NCBI GenBank assembly: GCA_034003745.1
Contig: JAVEYA010000041.1
Span: forward strand, 1 to 18,479
DNA from: JAVEYA01 sp034003745
GTDB lineage: Bacteria > Bacillota > Peptococcia > DRI-13 > PHAD01
Direction of reading: 5' to 3'
Length of the DNA: 18,479 bases
Notes under the pieces: generated by a model
What the model was told of the DNA's origin: nothing
The model's database searches: none
Seen by the model: the letters and a program-made list of their open reading frames with translations, nothing else
In this document: positions 1 to 6,641 of the stretch, piece after piece
Layout of the letters: each line of letters opens with the position of its first letter
Numbering within the stretch: the stretch's first letter is position 1
Made by a program: the position numbers and the translations under genes

Positions 1-48
1 GTTAGACTCAATAAATTTTCCGATTTCTTTCCATGATTATTTCTAAAT

Positions 49-56
49 TTCGACAA
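49..56 (-). promoter_or_regulatory. Spo0A-binding site (0A box)
   Basis: The minus strand reads TTGTCGAA, a perfect match to the Spo0A target consensus (core TGTCGAA). It lies just downstream of the spoIVB stop, in the short AT-rich stretch leading to the next gene beyond the left edge. In spore formers that gene is almost always spo0A, and in Bacillus subtilis spo0A has 0A boxes in its own promoter region. I infer autoregulation by phosphorylated Spo0A. No convincing sigma-H -35/-10 pair could be fixed in the bases that remain. Confidence 0.6.
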
Positions 57-74
57 ATTCTCTAATTCGCTTGT

Positions 75-1424
75 TTAGGCGTAAAATAAAGAAAGGCCCT
101 GGAGCGCGCCCAGGGTCTTTTCTTTTGGCAGTATTCCCGCCTCAAACAACATATTCTCGATAAAAACAGCATACCCTCTTTGCGGATCATTAACGAATAC
201 ATGGGTAACCGCGCCGACAATTCTGCCGTTTTGAATAATCGGGCTGCCGCTCATGCCTTGAATGATCCCTCCGGTTACGGCAAACAACGCGGCATCATTG
301 ATGCGGATAATCATATTTTTATTATCTTGCCGGTTATTTAGTATTTTTTCAATTTCTATGGTATATTTGTTAATTTTCTCACCTTTTACAACTGTAAGAA
401 TTTCCGCGGGGCCGGGATGGATCTGATTGGCGTAAGCGATGGGCAGTCCCTGGGGATATAAAGGGTTTTGGATTTCTTTTTGGACGGTTCCATAGATACC
501 GCAACTGGCATTGATATTAATATCTCCCCAGTTACTGTTTTCTATAAATAAACCGACTTTCTCCCCGGGAAAACCTCTTTTAGCTTTTTGAATACTTTCC
601 ACCGTAGCCGGCATAATCTTGCCCTGCTTAATTCTTAAAGCCTGGTTATTTTCACTGTCGGTAATCACATGGCCCAGCGCGCCGTATTTAGCGCTTACCG
701 GGTCATAGAAAGTCAAAGTTCCTACGCCGCCGGCGTTATCACGAATGAACAAACCAATGCGGTAAGTGCGGGTATCCAGGCAATACTGAGGACGGACTGT
801 TTTTTCCAACAAAGCGTCCTTTCTCCTGACTTTGAAAACAATATCCGCATCTTCCGGCTGCCAGGCTCCCACGATCTCTTTGACCCGGTCGTCTGTAGCC
901 ACTTTTTGGCCGTTAACCTCGATGATCATATCGCCAAGTTCTATGCCGGCGTCCCGGGCCGGAAAAGAAGGTTCGTTCTTATTGTCTAAAACCGGTGAAA
1001 ACCCTATGACCATGACGCCTTCGGTTCTAAGTAACACCCCGATGGAATGGCCTCCCGGAATCAGGTTCAGATTTGGCTGTATATCGACGCTGATTTGTTT
1101 AAGCGGAATTAAATCAAAGAGTTTTAATTCCAGCTTTACCTGACCCGGCTCCATTAAAACGGGAGAAACCTCACGGCCCAGCCGGTAAGCGTTTTCTCCG
1201 GACGGATTCCCTTGCAGTGAAAGCAGTTTTTCTCCTTCTTTAATAGAAACATTGATACTGTGTAAAACTGCCGGAGGCAAATTCAGCAGCAACTCGATGG
1301 GTTCACCTACAGGGAGCCTCTGCTCTTCCTGTAAATAAAAGTAGCTTTGGGCTTGAGGAGAAAAAGCCGCAGACAAAAAAAGAAGCGATAAAATCAATCC
1401 CAGGATCTGCCGTTTAGATAACAT
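75..1424 (-). CDS. spoIVB: SpoIVB serine peptidase (family S55), sporulation
   Basis: SpoIVB is made in the forespore under sigma-G and secreted into the intermembrane space. There it cleaves SpoIVFA (with CtpB) so that SpoIVFB can process pro-sigma-K. The product is 449 residues from the ATG at 1424, which has a GGGGG ribosome site 7 bases upstream; a TTG just before it (1427) is an alternative start. Visible parts are an N-terminal hydrophobic anchor (about 6-24), a PDZ domain (about 125-208, with the GDMIIEVNGQ strand), and the S55 domain with His252 in GALGHVITD, Asp377 in RINDAA and Ser392 in GMSGSP. These align with the His236, Asp363 and Ser378 I recall for B. subtilis. The last 13 residues (from TLGALQ) go past the usual end of the family and are encoded by a terminator-like hairpin. 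The gene lies between recN and the presumed spo0A, its usual place. Confidence 0.95.
   Translation of the reverse strand: MLSKRQILGLILSLLFLSAAFSPQAQSYFYLQEEQRLPVGEPIELLLNLPPAVLHSINVSIKEGEKLLSLQGNPSGENAYRLGREVSPVLMEPGQVKLELKLFDLIPLKQISVDIQPNLNLIPGGHSIGVLLRTEGVMVIGFSPVLDNKNEPSFPARDAGIELGDMIIEVNGQKVATDDRVKEIVGAWQPEDADIVFKVRRKDALLEKTVRPQYCLDTRTYRIGLFIRDNAGGVGTLTFYDPVSAKYGALGHVITDSENNQALRIKQGKIMPATVESIQKAKRGFPGEKVGLFIENSNWGDININASCGIYGTVQKEIQNPLYPQGLPIAYANQIHPGPAEILTVVKGEKINKYTIEIEKILNNRQDNKNMIIRINDAALFAVTGGIIQGMSGSPIIQNGRIVGAVTHVFVNDPQRGYAVFIENMLFEAGILPKEKTLGALQGLSLFYA
92..117 (-). terminator. Terminator-like hairpin inside the spoIVB 3' end
   Basis: On the minus strand CCCTGG (115-110), a GCGCGCT loop and CCAGGG (102-97) form a 6-bp GC-rich stem. 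After one mismatch it extends by four more pairs, and a T-rich run (about 94-83) follows. The plus strand also has a T-rich run after the stem (116-125), so the element could work in both directions. It is unusual in lying within the last codons of spoIVB: the stop codon is at 75-77, beyond the hairpin. It probably ends spoIVB transcription before the spo0A promoter region. Confidence 0.55.
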
Positions 1425-1573
1425 CAAGTGTCCCCCTTAATCCCGGCAAATCCGACCTTACCTGCTTTTTTTATTCAATTAATATTAAATTTTAACCTCG
1501 CTATTAAGTTAACCTGAATCGACTTTATTTATGATGACCAAAAAACTTTTATTACTGGTTTTAATTCCGTAAT
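1425..1573 (-). promoter_or_regulatory. recN-spoIVB intergenic region, presumed spoIVB promoter
   Basis: This is the longest untranslated stretch in the window and is AT-rich. It should hold the sporulation promoter of spoIVB, since the family member in B. subtilis is under forespore sigma factors. On the minus strand the heptamer AGGTTAA occurs twice, 17 bases apart (plus-strand 1492-1498 and 1509-1515). GGTTAAAATT partly matches a sigma-F -10 element and TGAATA a sigma-G -35 element, but neither has a good partner at the right distance. No hairpin terminator for recN is visible. Confidence 0.35.
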
Positions 1574-3241
1574 TTATAATTTCAAAATTTGTCTGGCGTA
1601 TTTGCGCAAATCCTCCGTCGGCTTTTCTCCGCCCAGCATTCTGACCAGTTCGTTCACGCGCTCTTCCGTAGTTAAAACACGCAAAGAAGTTTGTGTTCTA
1701 TCGGCAATAATTTCTTTTTCCAACAGGAGGTGACGATCCGCCGGCGCGGAGATCAAAGGTGCATGGGTTACGCAGATGACCTGCTGGCTGATACTGATTT
1801 TTTCCAGCTTCTCAGCCAGCTTCTGAGCGGCTTTGCCGCCGATGCCTGAATCGATTTCATCAAAAATCAGCGTGCCGATTTCATCCTGATCCGCAATGAT
1901 GGTTTTGATCGCTAAAATAATACGTGACAGTTCTCCCCCCGAGGCTATTTTGGCCACCGGTAAAAGCGGCTCGCCGGGATTGGGGGAAATCAAAAACTCC
2001 ACCTTTTCCATCCCTTGTGCAGAGGCTTCCGACGCGGTAAAGCGGACCGAAAATTTTGTATTCGGCATAGCCAGTTCTGCTAATTCCAATTTGACCCGGT
2101 TTTCCAAAAGGGAGGCAACTTCTTTCCGGCCGGCTGATAATCCGGCCGCTTTCTCTTCATATTGCCGCCAATAAGCTTGAACTTCCGCCTCCAGCTTTTC
2201 CGTTAACGCGGCGCTGTTTTCCCAATAAGCCAGTTCTTCTTCAGCCTTTTGGGCATATTGAAGGATATCGCCGATAGTGGCGCCGTATTTTTTGTTCAGA
2301 TCCTTGATCTGCTGCAGCCTTTTTTCAATTTGTTCCAATTTGACCGGCGAAAACTCAATGTTTTCCAGATAATCCCGGGCAACAGCCGCCGCTTCCTCAA
2401 TAATATACAAACTGGGCTCTAATTCTTCGGCCAGTTTGGCCAGTTTAGCATCGACCTTTTTGATATCCGCAAGGCTCCCCAAGGCTTGTCCGACCAGTTC
2501 ATAGGCCGAAGAGCCCCGTTCTCCGCCGAATAAACATCCGTACGCCTTCTGCATCTGGGCTTGTATTTTTTCGGCATTAGCCAAAATAGCGGCTTCCTGC
2601 TTCAATTCTTCATCTTCATTTTCTCTTAATTTGGCCTGTTTTATTTCCCCCGCCTGAAACTTCAGAAATTCCACCCGCTGCAGGCGTTCCTGCTCGCTCC
2701 GGCGCAAGTCTGCCAGCTCCGTCTTAACGGCCTGCCATTTTTTATAATACTCCCTGACGCTATGCGCCAGCAATAAATGCTCCGCGCCCGCGAAGCGGTC
2801 CAGAATACCGACATGATGCTCCACCTGCAGCAGGGCTTGATGATCATGCTGCCCATGGATATCTACAATTAAAAGACCCACCTGACGATACTGCGTCAAG
2901 GTCAGCGTCCGTCCGTTTACCCGCTGGCTGTTTTTGCCCCCGGCGGAAATCTCCCGGGTCAGGACAATGGTTTGTTCTTCCGAAGAGATGCCGAACTCCG
3001 TCAACAGCTGAAACACGGAATGCTCCGGGGGTAAATAAAAAACGCCTTCGAGCAGCGCCGCATCCTTGCCGAAACGAATAAATTCCGCTTGAGCGCGTCC
3101 GCCCAAAAGAAGAGAAACAGCGTCGATCACGATGGATTTCCCGGCGCCGGTCTCTCCGGTCAGCACATTGAAATGATCGCTGAATTCCACAGCGATTTCT
3201 TCAATCAAGGCAAAATTTTTAATATAGAGCCTTTGCAGCAT
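1574..3241 (-). CDS. recN: DNA repair protein RecN
   Basis: RecN is an SMC-like ATPase that acts early at double-strand breaks, tethering ends and helping RecA-dependent repair in the cytoplasm. The 555-residue product has the family's full architecture (B. subtilis about 576). It has Walker A GETGAGKS at 29-36, a long coiled-coil middle (about 155-400, rich in Glu, Lys, Gln and Ala), ABC signature SGGELSR at 434-440, Walker B ending in Asp461-Glu462 (FDEIDSGIGG), and an H-loop His at 493 in CVTHAP. The start ATG has AGGTGA 6 bases upstream. It follows argR by 19 bases and is probably cotranscribed with it. The argR-recN-spoIVB order is conserved in Firmicutes. Confidence 0.97.
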   Translation of the reverse strand: MLQRLYIKNFALIEEIAVEFSDHFNVLTGETGAGKSIVIDAVSLLLGGRAQAEFIRFGKDAALLEGVFYLPPEHSVFQLLTEFGISSEEQTIVLTREISAGGKNSQRVNGRTLTLTQYRQVGLLIVDIHGQHDHQALLQVEHHVGILDRFAGAEHLLLAHSVREYYKKWQAVKTELADLRRSEQERLQRVEFLKFQAGEIKQAKLRENEDEELKQEAAILANAEKIQAQMQKAYGCLFGGERGSSAYELVGQALGSLADIKKVDAKLAKLAEELEPSLYIIEEAAAVARDYLENIEFSPVKLEQIEKRLQQIKDLNKKYGATIGDILQYAQKAEEELAYWENSAALTEKLEAEVQAYWRQYEEKAAGLSAGRKEVASLLENRVKLELAELAMPNTKFSVRFTASEASAQGMEKVEFLISPNPGEPLLPVAKIASGGELSRIILAIKTIIADQDEIGTLIFDEIDSGIGGKAAQKLAEKLEKISISQQVICVTHAPLISAPADRHLLLEKEIIADRTQTSLRVLTTEERVNELVRMLGGEKPTEDLRKYARQILKL

Positions 3242-3260
3242 AGTTATTCACCTTCAGTAT

Positions 3261-3737
3261 TCATTCCGAAGCTAAGAACTGACGAAGTCTGTGCAGCATA
3301 CGGGCTGCTTCCGGACGCGGCTGGGCTTCATGCGCCGACTTGATGATCAGAAGAACCGTATCATCCCCGGCTACCGTGCCGATTATCTCCGGCCAGTTAG
3401 AACCGTCAATCATCGAAGCGATCGTATGGGCATTCCCCGGATGCGTCCTTAAGACGATAATGTTCTCGCTGGCGGCAACGCTAATGACAAACTCGCTCAT
3501 CAGCCTTCTTAAGCGTTCTTCGTTGCGGACCGCTTCCTGCTCCTTCGGCGCTCCGTAACGATAGGTATTTTCTCCGGTAGTCACTTTAACCAGCCTAAGT
3601 TCCTTGATATCTCGCGAGACCGTAGCCTGCGTAGCCTCAAAGCCTGCGGCGCGCAATGCTTCCGCCAGCTCATCCTGGGTAGCGATGACCTGCTTTTCAA
3701 TGATTTCAATTATTTTTCTTTGTCGCCTTGTTTTCAT
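3261..3737 (-). CDS. argR: Arginine repressor ArgR
   Basis: ArgR (AhrC in Bacillus) is a hexameric, arginine-dependent regulator that represses arginine biosynthesis and activates catabolism. The 158-residue product is slightly longer than the usual 149-156. Residues 1-70 form the winged-helix DNA-binding domain, with the recognition segment ATVSRDIKELRLVKV containing Ser41-Arg42. The C-terminal oligomerisation and arginine-binding domain has IVLRTHPGNAH (94-104) and GTVAGDDTVLLI (120-131), including the paired Asp residues that contact arginine. The start ATG has GAGGT about 6 bases upstream. It starts 9 bases after mnmM ends and is followed by recN after 19 bases. Confidence 0.95.
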   Translation of the reverse strand: MKTRRQRKIIEIIEKQVIATQDELAEALRAAGFEATQATVSRDIKELRLVKVTTGENTYRYGAPKEQEAVRNEERLRRLMSEFVISVAASENIIVLRTHPGNAHTIASMIDGSNWPEIIGTVAGDDTVLLIIKSAHEAQPRPEAARMLHRLRQFLASE

Positions 3738-3746
3738 TGCGGGACC

Positions 3747-4319
3747 TCATCTACAGTTTTGTTTTTCCACCATGAGCAAATAAGGCGCAGGGACCTTGTG
3801 ATTAACTCTCTTCCAGCTGAATACATACCAGGGCGGCGCCGCAAGATTACCCAGATATGCTTCGACACAAGCGGCCTCCTGCTCCCCGCCCGGATGCCCG
3901 GGATAAACCACTACGGCAATAACCCCGCCGGGCGCTAAAAGCTCCATACATTCCCGCAGGGAAGCAAGCGTTGTATCGGCTGCGGTAATGATCTTCTTGT
4001 CACCCCCGGGCAGATACCCCAAATTGTAAATTGCTGCGCTGACAGGCTCCTGAACGTATCTGCGCAGGAACACATGAGAGTCCCGGATTAACTCGGTCTG
4101 TTCCAGCAAACCGTGTGCAGCCAAGAGCTGTCGGGTATAAGCCAGCGCCTCTTCCTGCACGTCAAAGGCATATACCTTCCCTTCTTTTTGCACCTGCTGC
4201 GCCAAAAAGAGAGTATCGTGGCCCTTCCCCGCCGTGGCGTCGATAACGGTCTGCCCCGGCCGAATGAGCTTTTCCAGGAGCGCGTGCGACAGCTCAGCCG
4301 CCTTAAGATGCGGATACAT
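3747..4319 (-). CDS. mnmM: tRNA mnm5s2U methyltransferase, YtqB/MnmM family
   Basis: This is a class I SAM-dependent methyltransferase of the small YtqB family (Pfam rRNA_methylase). B. subtilis YtqB was recently shown to be MnmM, which methylates 5-aminomethyl-2-thiouridine at the tRNA wobble position. The 190-residue product shows SAM motif I as DATAGKGHDT (27-36), an acidic residue after the second strand in AFDVQ (51-55), the family-typical NLGYLPGGDK (99-108) and YPGHPGG (139-145). The start ATG has GGAGG about 10 bases upstream. It follows nadK by 22 bases, inside the housekeeping operon. The function is transferred from the family; older annotations would call it a putative rRNA methylase. 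Confidence 0.85.
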   Translation of the reverse strand: MYPHLKAAELSHALLEKLIRPGQTVIDATAGKGHDTLFLAQQVQKEGKVYAFDVQEEALAYTRQLLAAHGLLEQTELIRDSHVFLRRYVQEPVSAAIYNLGYLPGGDKKIITAADTTLASLRECMELLAPGGVIAVVVYPGHPGGEQEAACVEAYLGNLAAPPWYVFSWKRVNHKVPAPYLLMVEKQNCR

Positions 4320-4341
4320 CTTCTAACATCCTCCGGCCGTT

Positions 4342-5208
4342 TTAATCATAACTGATGCGGCCCTCTGTTTTCAGCTTCTCCTGCAAAATATCAAAGAAAT
4401 TGTTCGGCTTAATCCGCACCAATCTGGTATATTGTGGCGCACGGGCGGCAATAATCTCATCGCCGCTTTCCACCGGCAGCCCCTGCTGACCGTCAATGGT
4501 CATCATGGAATCGGCCGGCGCTTTAATAACACCGATACGGACAGTTTTTTGCGCCGCGATGATCAGGGGACGCGCATGCAACGTATGGGGGCAAATCGGC
4601 GTAATCAGGATCACTTCTACTTCCGGATGAACGATGGGGCCGCCGGCCGACAGCGAATAGGCAGTCGAGCCCGTGGGCGAGGAAATAATCACCCCATCCC
4701 CGTTGTAGGTCGTGACGTATTGGTCATTGACGAAGACATCCACAATAACCAGCCGGGCTAAAGGCCCCTTGACAAAAATATCGTTTAACCCGACAAAAGT
4801 ATGGGTGATCCGGCCGCCGCGCTTCAAAGACACTTCCAGCATCATCCGGTCGTCAAAATAATACTCTCCTTGGATGAAACGTTCCAGGGAATCATATAAT
4901 TCCGGAATTTCCACCTCGGTCAAAAAGCCCAGAACCCCCAGATTGATCCCTAGAATCGGAACAACATGCGGTGAAGTAAGCCGGGCCGCCCTCAAGAGCG
5001 TGCCATCACCGCCCAGCGTCAGTACGCAATCCACAACTTCACCGAGGCGGGAAGAAATCATTTCCTCACCGACCTCTAGCGCCAGGCCGTCTTCAGGCGT
5101 GGTATAAACCGCAATACCCTTCTGCTTAAACCAGTCAATTAGTTCCCGGCCCAGTTGAACCGGCTGTTTTTTTCGTGTATTGGCAATCAGGCCGACACTC
5201 TTGATCAT
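4342..5208 (-). CDS. nadK: NAD kinase
   Basis: NadK phosphorylates NAD to NADP and so sets the cytoplasmic NADP(H) pool. The 288-residue product has the GGDGT motif at 66-70 (with the following LLRAAR helix), NLGVLGFLTEVE at 89-100, and the second conserved block with GDG at 170-172 followed by SPTGSTAY (177-184) and SAGGP. The start ATG overlaps the upstream stop by one base (TAATG) and has GGAGG 6 bases before it, so translation is probably coupled to the nuclease-like gene upstream. In B. subtilis the nadK paralogues lie elsewhere. The position between tlyA and argR/recN is common in other Firmicutes and in many bacteria with a nadK-recN pair. Confidence 0.96.
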   Translation of the reverse strand: MIKSVGLIANTRKKQPVQLGRELIDWFKQKGIAVYTTPEDGLALEVGEEMISSRLGEVVDCVLTLGGDGTLLRAARLTSPHVVPILGINLGVLGFLTEVEIPELYDSLERFIQGEYYFDDRMMLEVSLKRGGRITHTFVGLNDIFVKGPLARLVIVDVFVNDQYVTTYNGDGVIISSPTGSTAYSLSAGGPIVHPEVEVILITPICPHTLHARPLIIAAQKTVRIGVIKAPADSMMTIDGQQGLPVESGDEIIAARAPQYTRLVRIKPNNFFDILQEKLKTEGRISYD

Positions 5209-5738
5209 TAAAGTCCTCCATTGGCAAACTTATATAAAAACCAGCCCAGTATAAACCCGGCCGCGCCCATGATCACGGCCGTCATTCTAAAATAATGCCT
5301 TGGTTTGTTATCGGTTATTTCAAACGAGATTTCATGCAGCGCTTTTTTTTCCATGTCCACCAGAATCATGCCGTGGGGATTAAAAGCCAGAAAGTACTCC
5401 AACAGCTGCCGTCTGATTCCCGCCACCAAAGGCGTTGAAGCCTTCTTTCCGGTTTTAACCTCCACAATAAAAGTTTTCCCCCGCTTTTGGGCAATCAAGT
5501 CAACGGTAAGATGATTATTTTTAGGTTTCCCGTCAATCCAGGTTGTAATGGTCTTTTTTTCCTGGATGCCGGTAATCTGATAGCCTTTGCCCTCTAAAAG
5601 CTTGATGGCCGCAGCTTCCCCACGGCGCGCCCGCTTTAAATATTTTTGCCTTTTTATCCCCTGCCAATAGCGATAAGTAAAGAAGAAGAGCACTCCTCCG
5701 AGCAGCAGACCTAAAATGAAAATATCCGTACCCGTCAT
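5208..5738 (-). CDS. Membrane-anchored RecB/YraN-like nuclease-fold protein
   Basis: I cannot name this gene. The 176-residue product has a hydrophobic segment at each end (about 5-21 and 152-171) and a soluble core between them. The core resembles the PD-(D/E)XK nuclease fold: GE at 40-41 before a helix ending in EGKGYQI, Asp80 in HLTVDLIAQ, Glu93 and Lys95 in FIVEVKTG, and Gln111/Tyr115 in RRQLLEY, spaced like the QxxxY motif of RecB/Cas4-type nucleases. The N-terminal half also resembles YraN (UPF0102), with GE, helix, KGY and D...EVK, but YraN proteins I know lack membrane anchors. The start ATG has AGGAGGT 8 bases upstream, 60 bases after tlyA, and the stop overlaps nadK by one base. A cytoplasmic-side, membrane-bound DNA or RNA enzyme is an inference; it may be catalytically inactive. 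Confidence 0.75.
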   Translation of the reverse strand: MTGTDIFILGLLLGGVLFFFTYRYWQGIKRQKYLKRARRGEAAAIKLLEGKGYQITGIQEKKTITTWIDGKPKNNHLTVDLIAQKRGKTFIVEVKTGKKASTPLVAGIRRQLLEYFLAFNPHGMILVDMEKKALHEISFEITDNKPRHYFRMTAVIMGAAGFILGWFLYKFANGGL

Positions 5739-5755
5739 AGGCGCCGACCTCCTGC

Positions 5756-5771
5756 CTGTCTTATTCGACAG
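5756..5771 (-). other. Short stem-loop just before a ribosome site
   Basis: In the 60-base tlyA to nuclease-like gap the minus strand reads CTGTC, a six-base loop GAATAA, then GACAG. This 5-bp stem ends about two bases before the AGGAGGT ribosome site of the next gene. It has no T-run, so it is not a terminator. It might tune translation or mRNA processing, or it may be chance. The loop side also creates TGTCGAA, the 0A-box core. Confidence 0.3.
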
Positions 5772-5798
5772 AAGACCAAAGATTCCCTTTAGCGCCTT

Positions 5799-6641
5799 TT
5801 AAAGTATTTCATGGGCCGCATTTACTACTTCGGCGCTTCGTTTATCCCAATCCGCAGTCCCTGTATGCGCGCTTTTTTGCAGCGCCAAGAGAAATTCAAT
5901 ATTACCCTCCGGCCCTTTGACCGGGGAATAATCCAGCCCCACGGGCTCCAGGCCGCACTCCCGGGCAGCCTGGATAACCTTATTCAGCACGGACAGATGG
6001 ATATTTTTTTCCCTGACCACGCCTTTTTTGCCGACATTTTCACGCCCGGCCTCAAACTGCGGCTTAACCAGCGCTACAATCGTACCGTCTTCTTTGAGGA
6101 ATCCGCTGATCGCGGGAAAAATCTTCTCCAGGGAGATAAAAGAGACGTCAATGGTGATCAGGTCGGCGTCCTCCGGGATCTGTTCCCTGGTCAGATAGCG
6201 GGCGTTCACGCGTTCCAGATTAATAACGCGCGCATCCTGACGCAGGCTCCAGTCCAGCTGTCCATAACCGACATCGACAGCGTAGGCTTTGGCCGCGCCA
6301 TACGAAAGCGCACAATGCGTAAAGCCCCCGGTAGAAGCGCCGATATCCAGCACAATCCGCCCGGCCGGCTCCAGATGAAAGGCGCGGATGGCTTTTTCCA
6401 GCTTGAGTCCGCCGCGGCTGACATAAGGAGCGGTTTTCCCCCTGATTTCCAAGGCGTCCGCGGAACTGACCAGCGTGCCCGGTTTATCCACTTTAACCTG
6501 GTTGACATAGACCACTCCGGCCATAATCAGGGCTTTCCCTTTTTCCCGGCTGGCGACCAGGCCCTTTGTGACTAAAAGCTGGTCTAAACGTTCCTTTTCC
6601 TTAATCGCTCTTCCCTTTCTTTCACGAAAAATAGAAAACAA
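5799..6641 (-). CDS. tlyA: TlyA-family rRNA (cytidine-2'-O)-methyltransferase
   Basis: TlyA proteins add 2'-O-methyl groups to cytidines of 16S and/or 23S rRNA; the B. subtilis counterpart is YqxC. The 280-residue product has an N-terminal S4 RNA-binding domain (about 17-77), followed by an FtsJ-like SAM methyltransferase domain. Motif I is LDIGASTGG (98-106). The K-D-K-E catalytic set is visible as Lys80 (RGGLKL), Asp165 (ITIDVSFIS), Lys193 (VKPQFE) and Glu249 (NIEFLL). I keep the TTG start at 6641 because GGAGAG lies about 6-7 bases before it and no ATG or GTG in frame precedes the S4 domain. The gene therefore overlaps the end of dxs by 20 bases, which suggests translational coupling. Confidence 0.93.
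   Translation of the reverse strand: MFSIFRERKGRAIKEKERLDQLLVTKGLVASREKGKALIMAGVVYVNQVKVDKPGTLVSSADALEIRGKTAPYVSRGGLKLEKAIRAFHLEPAGRIVLDIGASTGGFTHCALSYGAAKAYAVDVGYGQLDWSLRQDARVINLERVNARYLTREQIPEDADLITIDVSFISLEKIFPAISGFLKEDGTIVALVKPQFEAGRENVGKKGVVREKNIHLSVLNKVIQAARECGLEPVGLDYSPVKGPEGNIEFLLALQKSAHTGTADWDKRSAEVVNAAHEIL

Noticed and set aside
1428..1573. Sigma-G or sigma-F promoter for spoIVB
   Set aside because: TGAATA and GGTTAAAATT are present, but neither has a partner element at 15-18 bases, so I could not call a specific promoter.
5811..6575. Long plus-strand open frame of about 254 codons
   Set aside because: It lies opposite tlyA, has no ribosome site or recognisable domain, and its sequence is the reverse of conserved TlyA codons; a GC-driven shadow.
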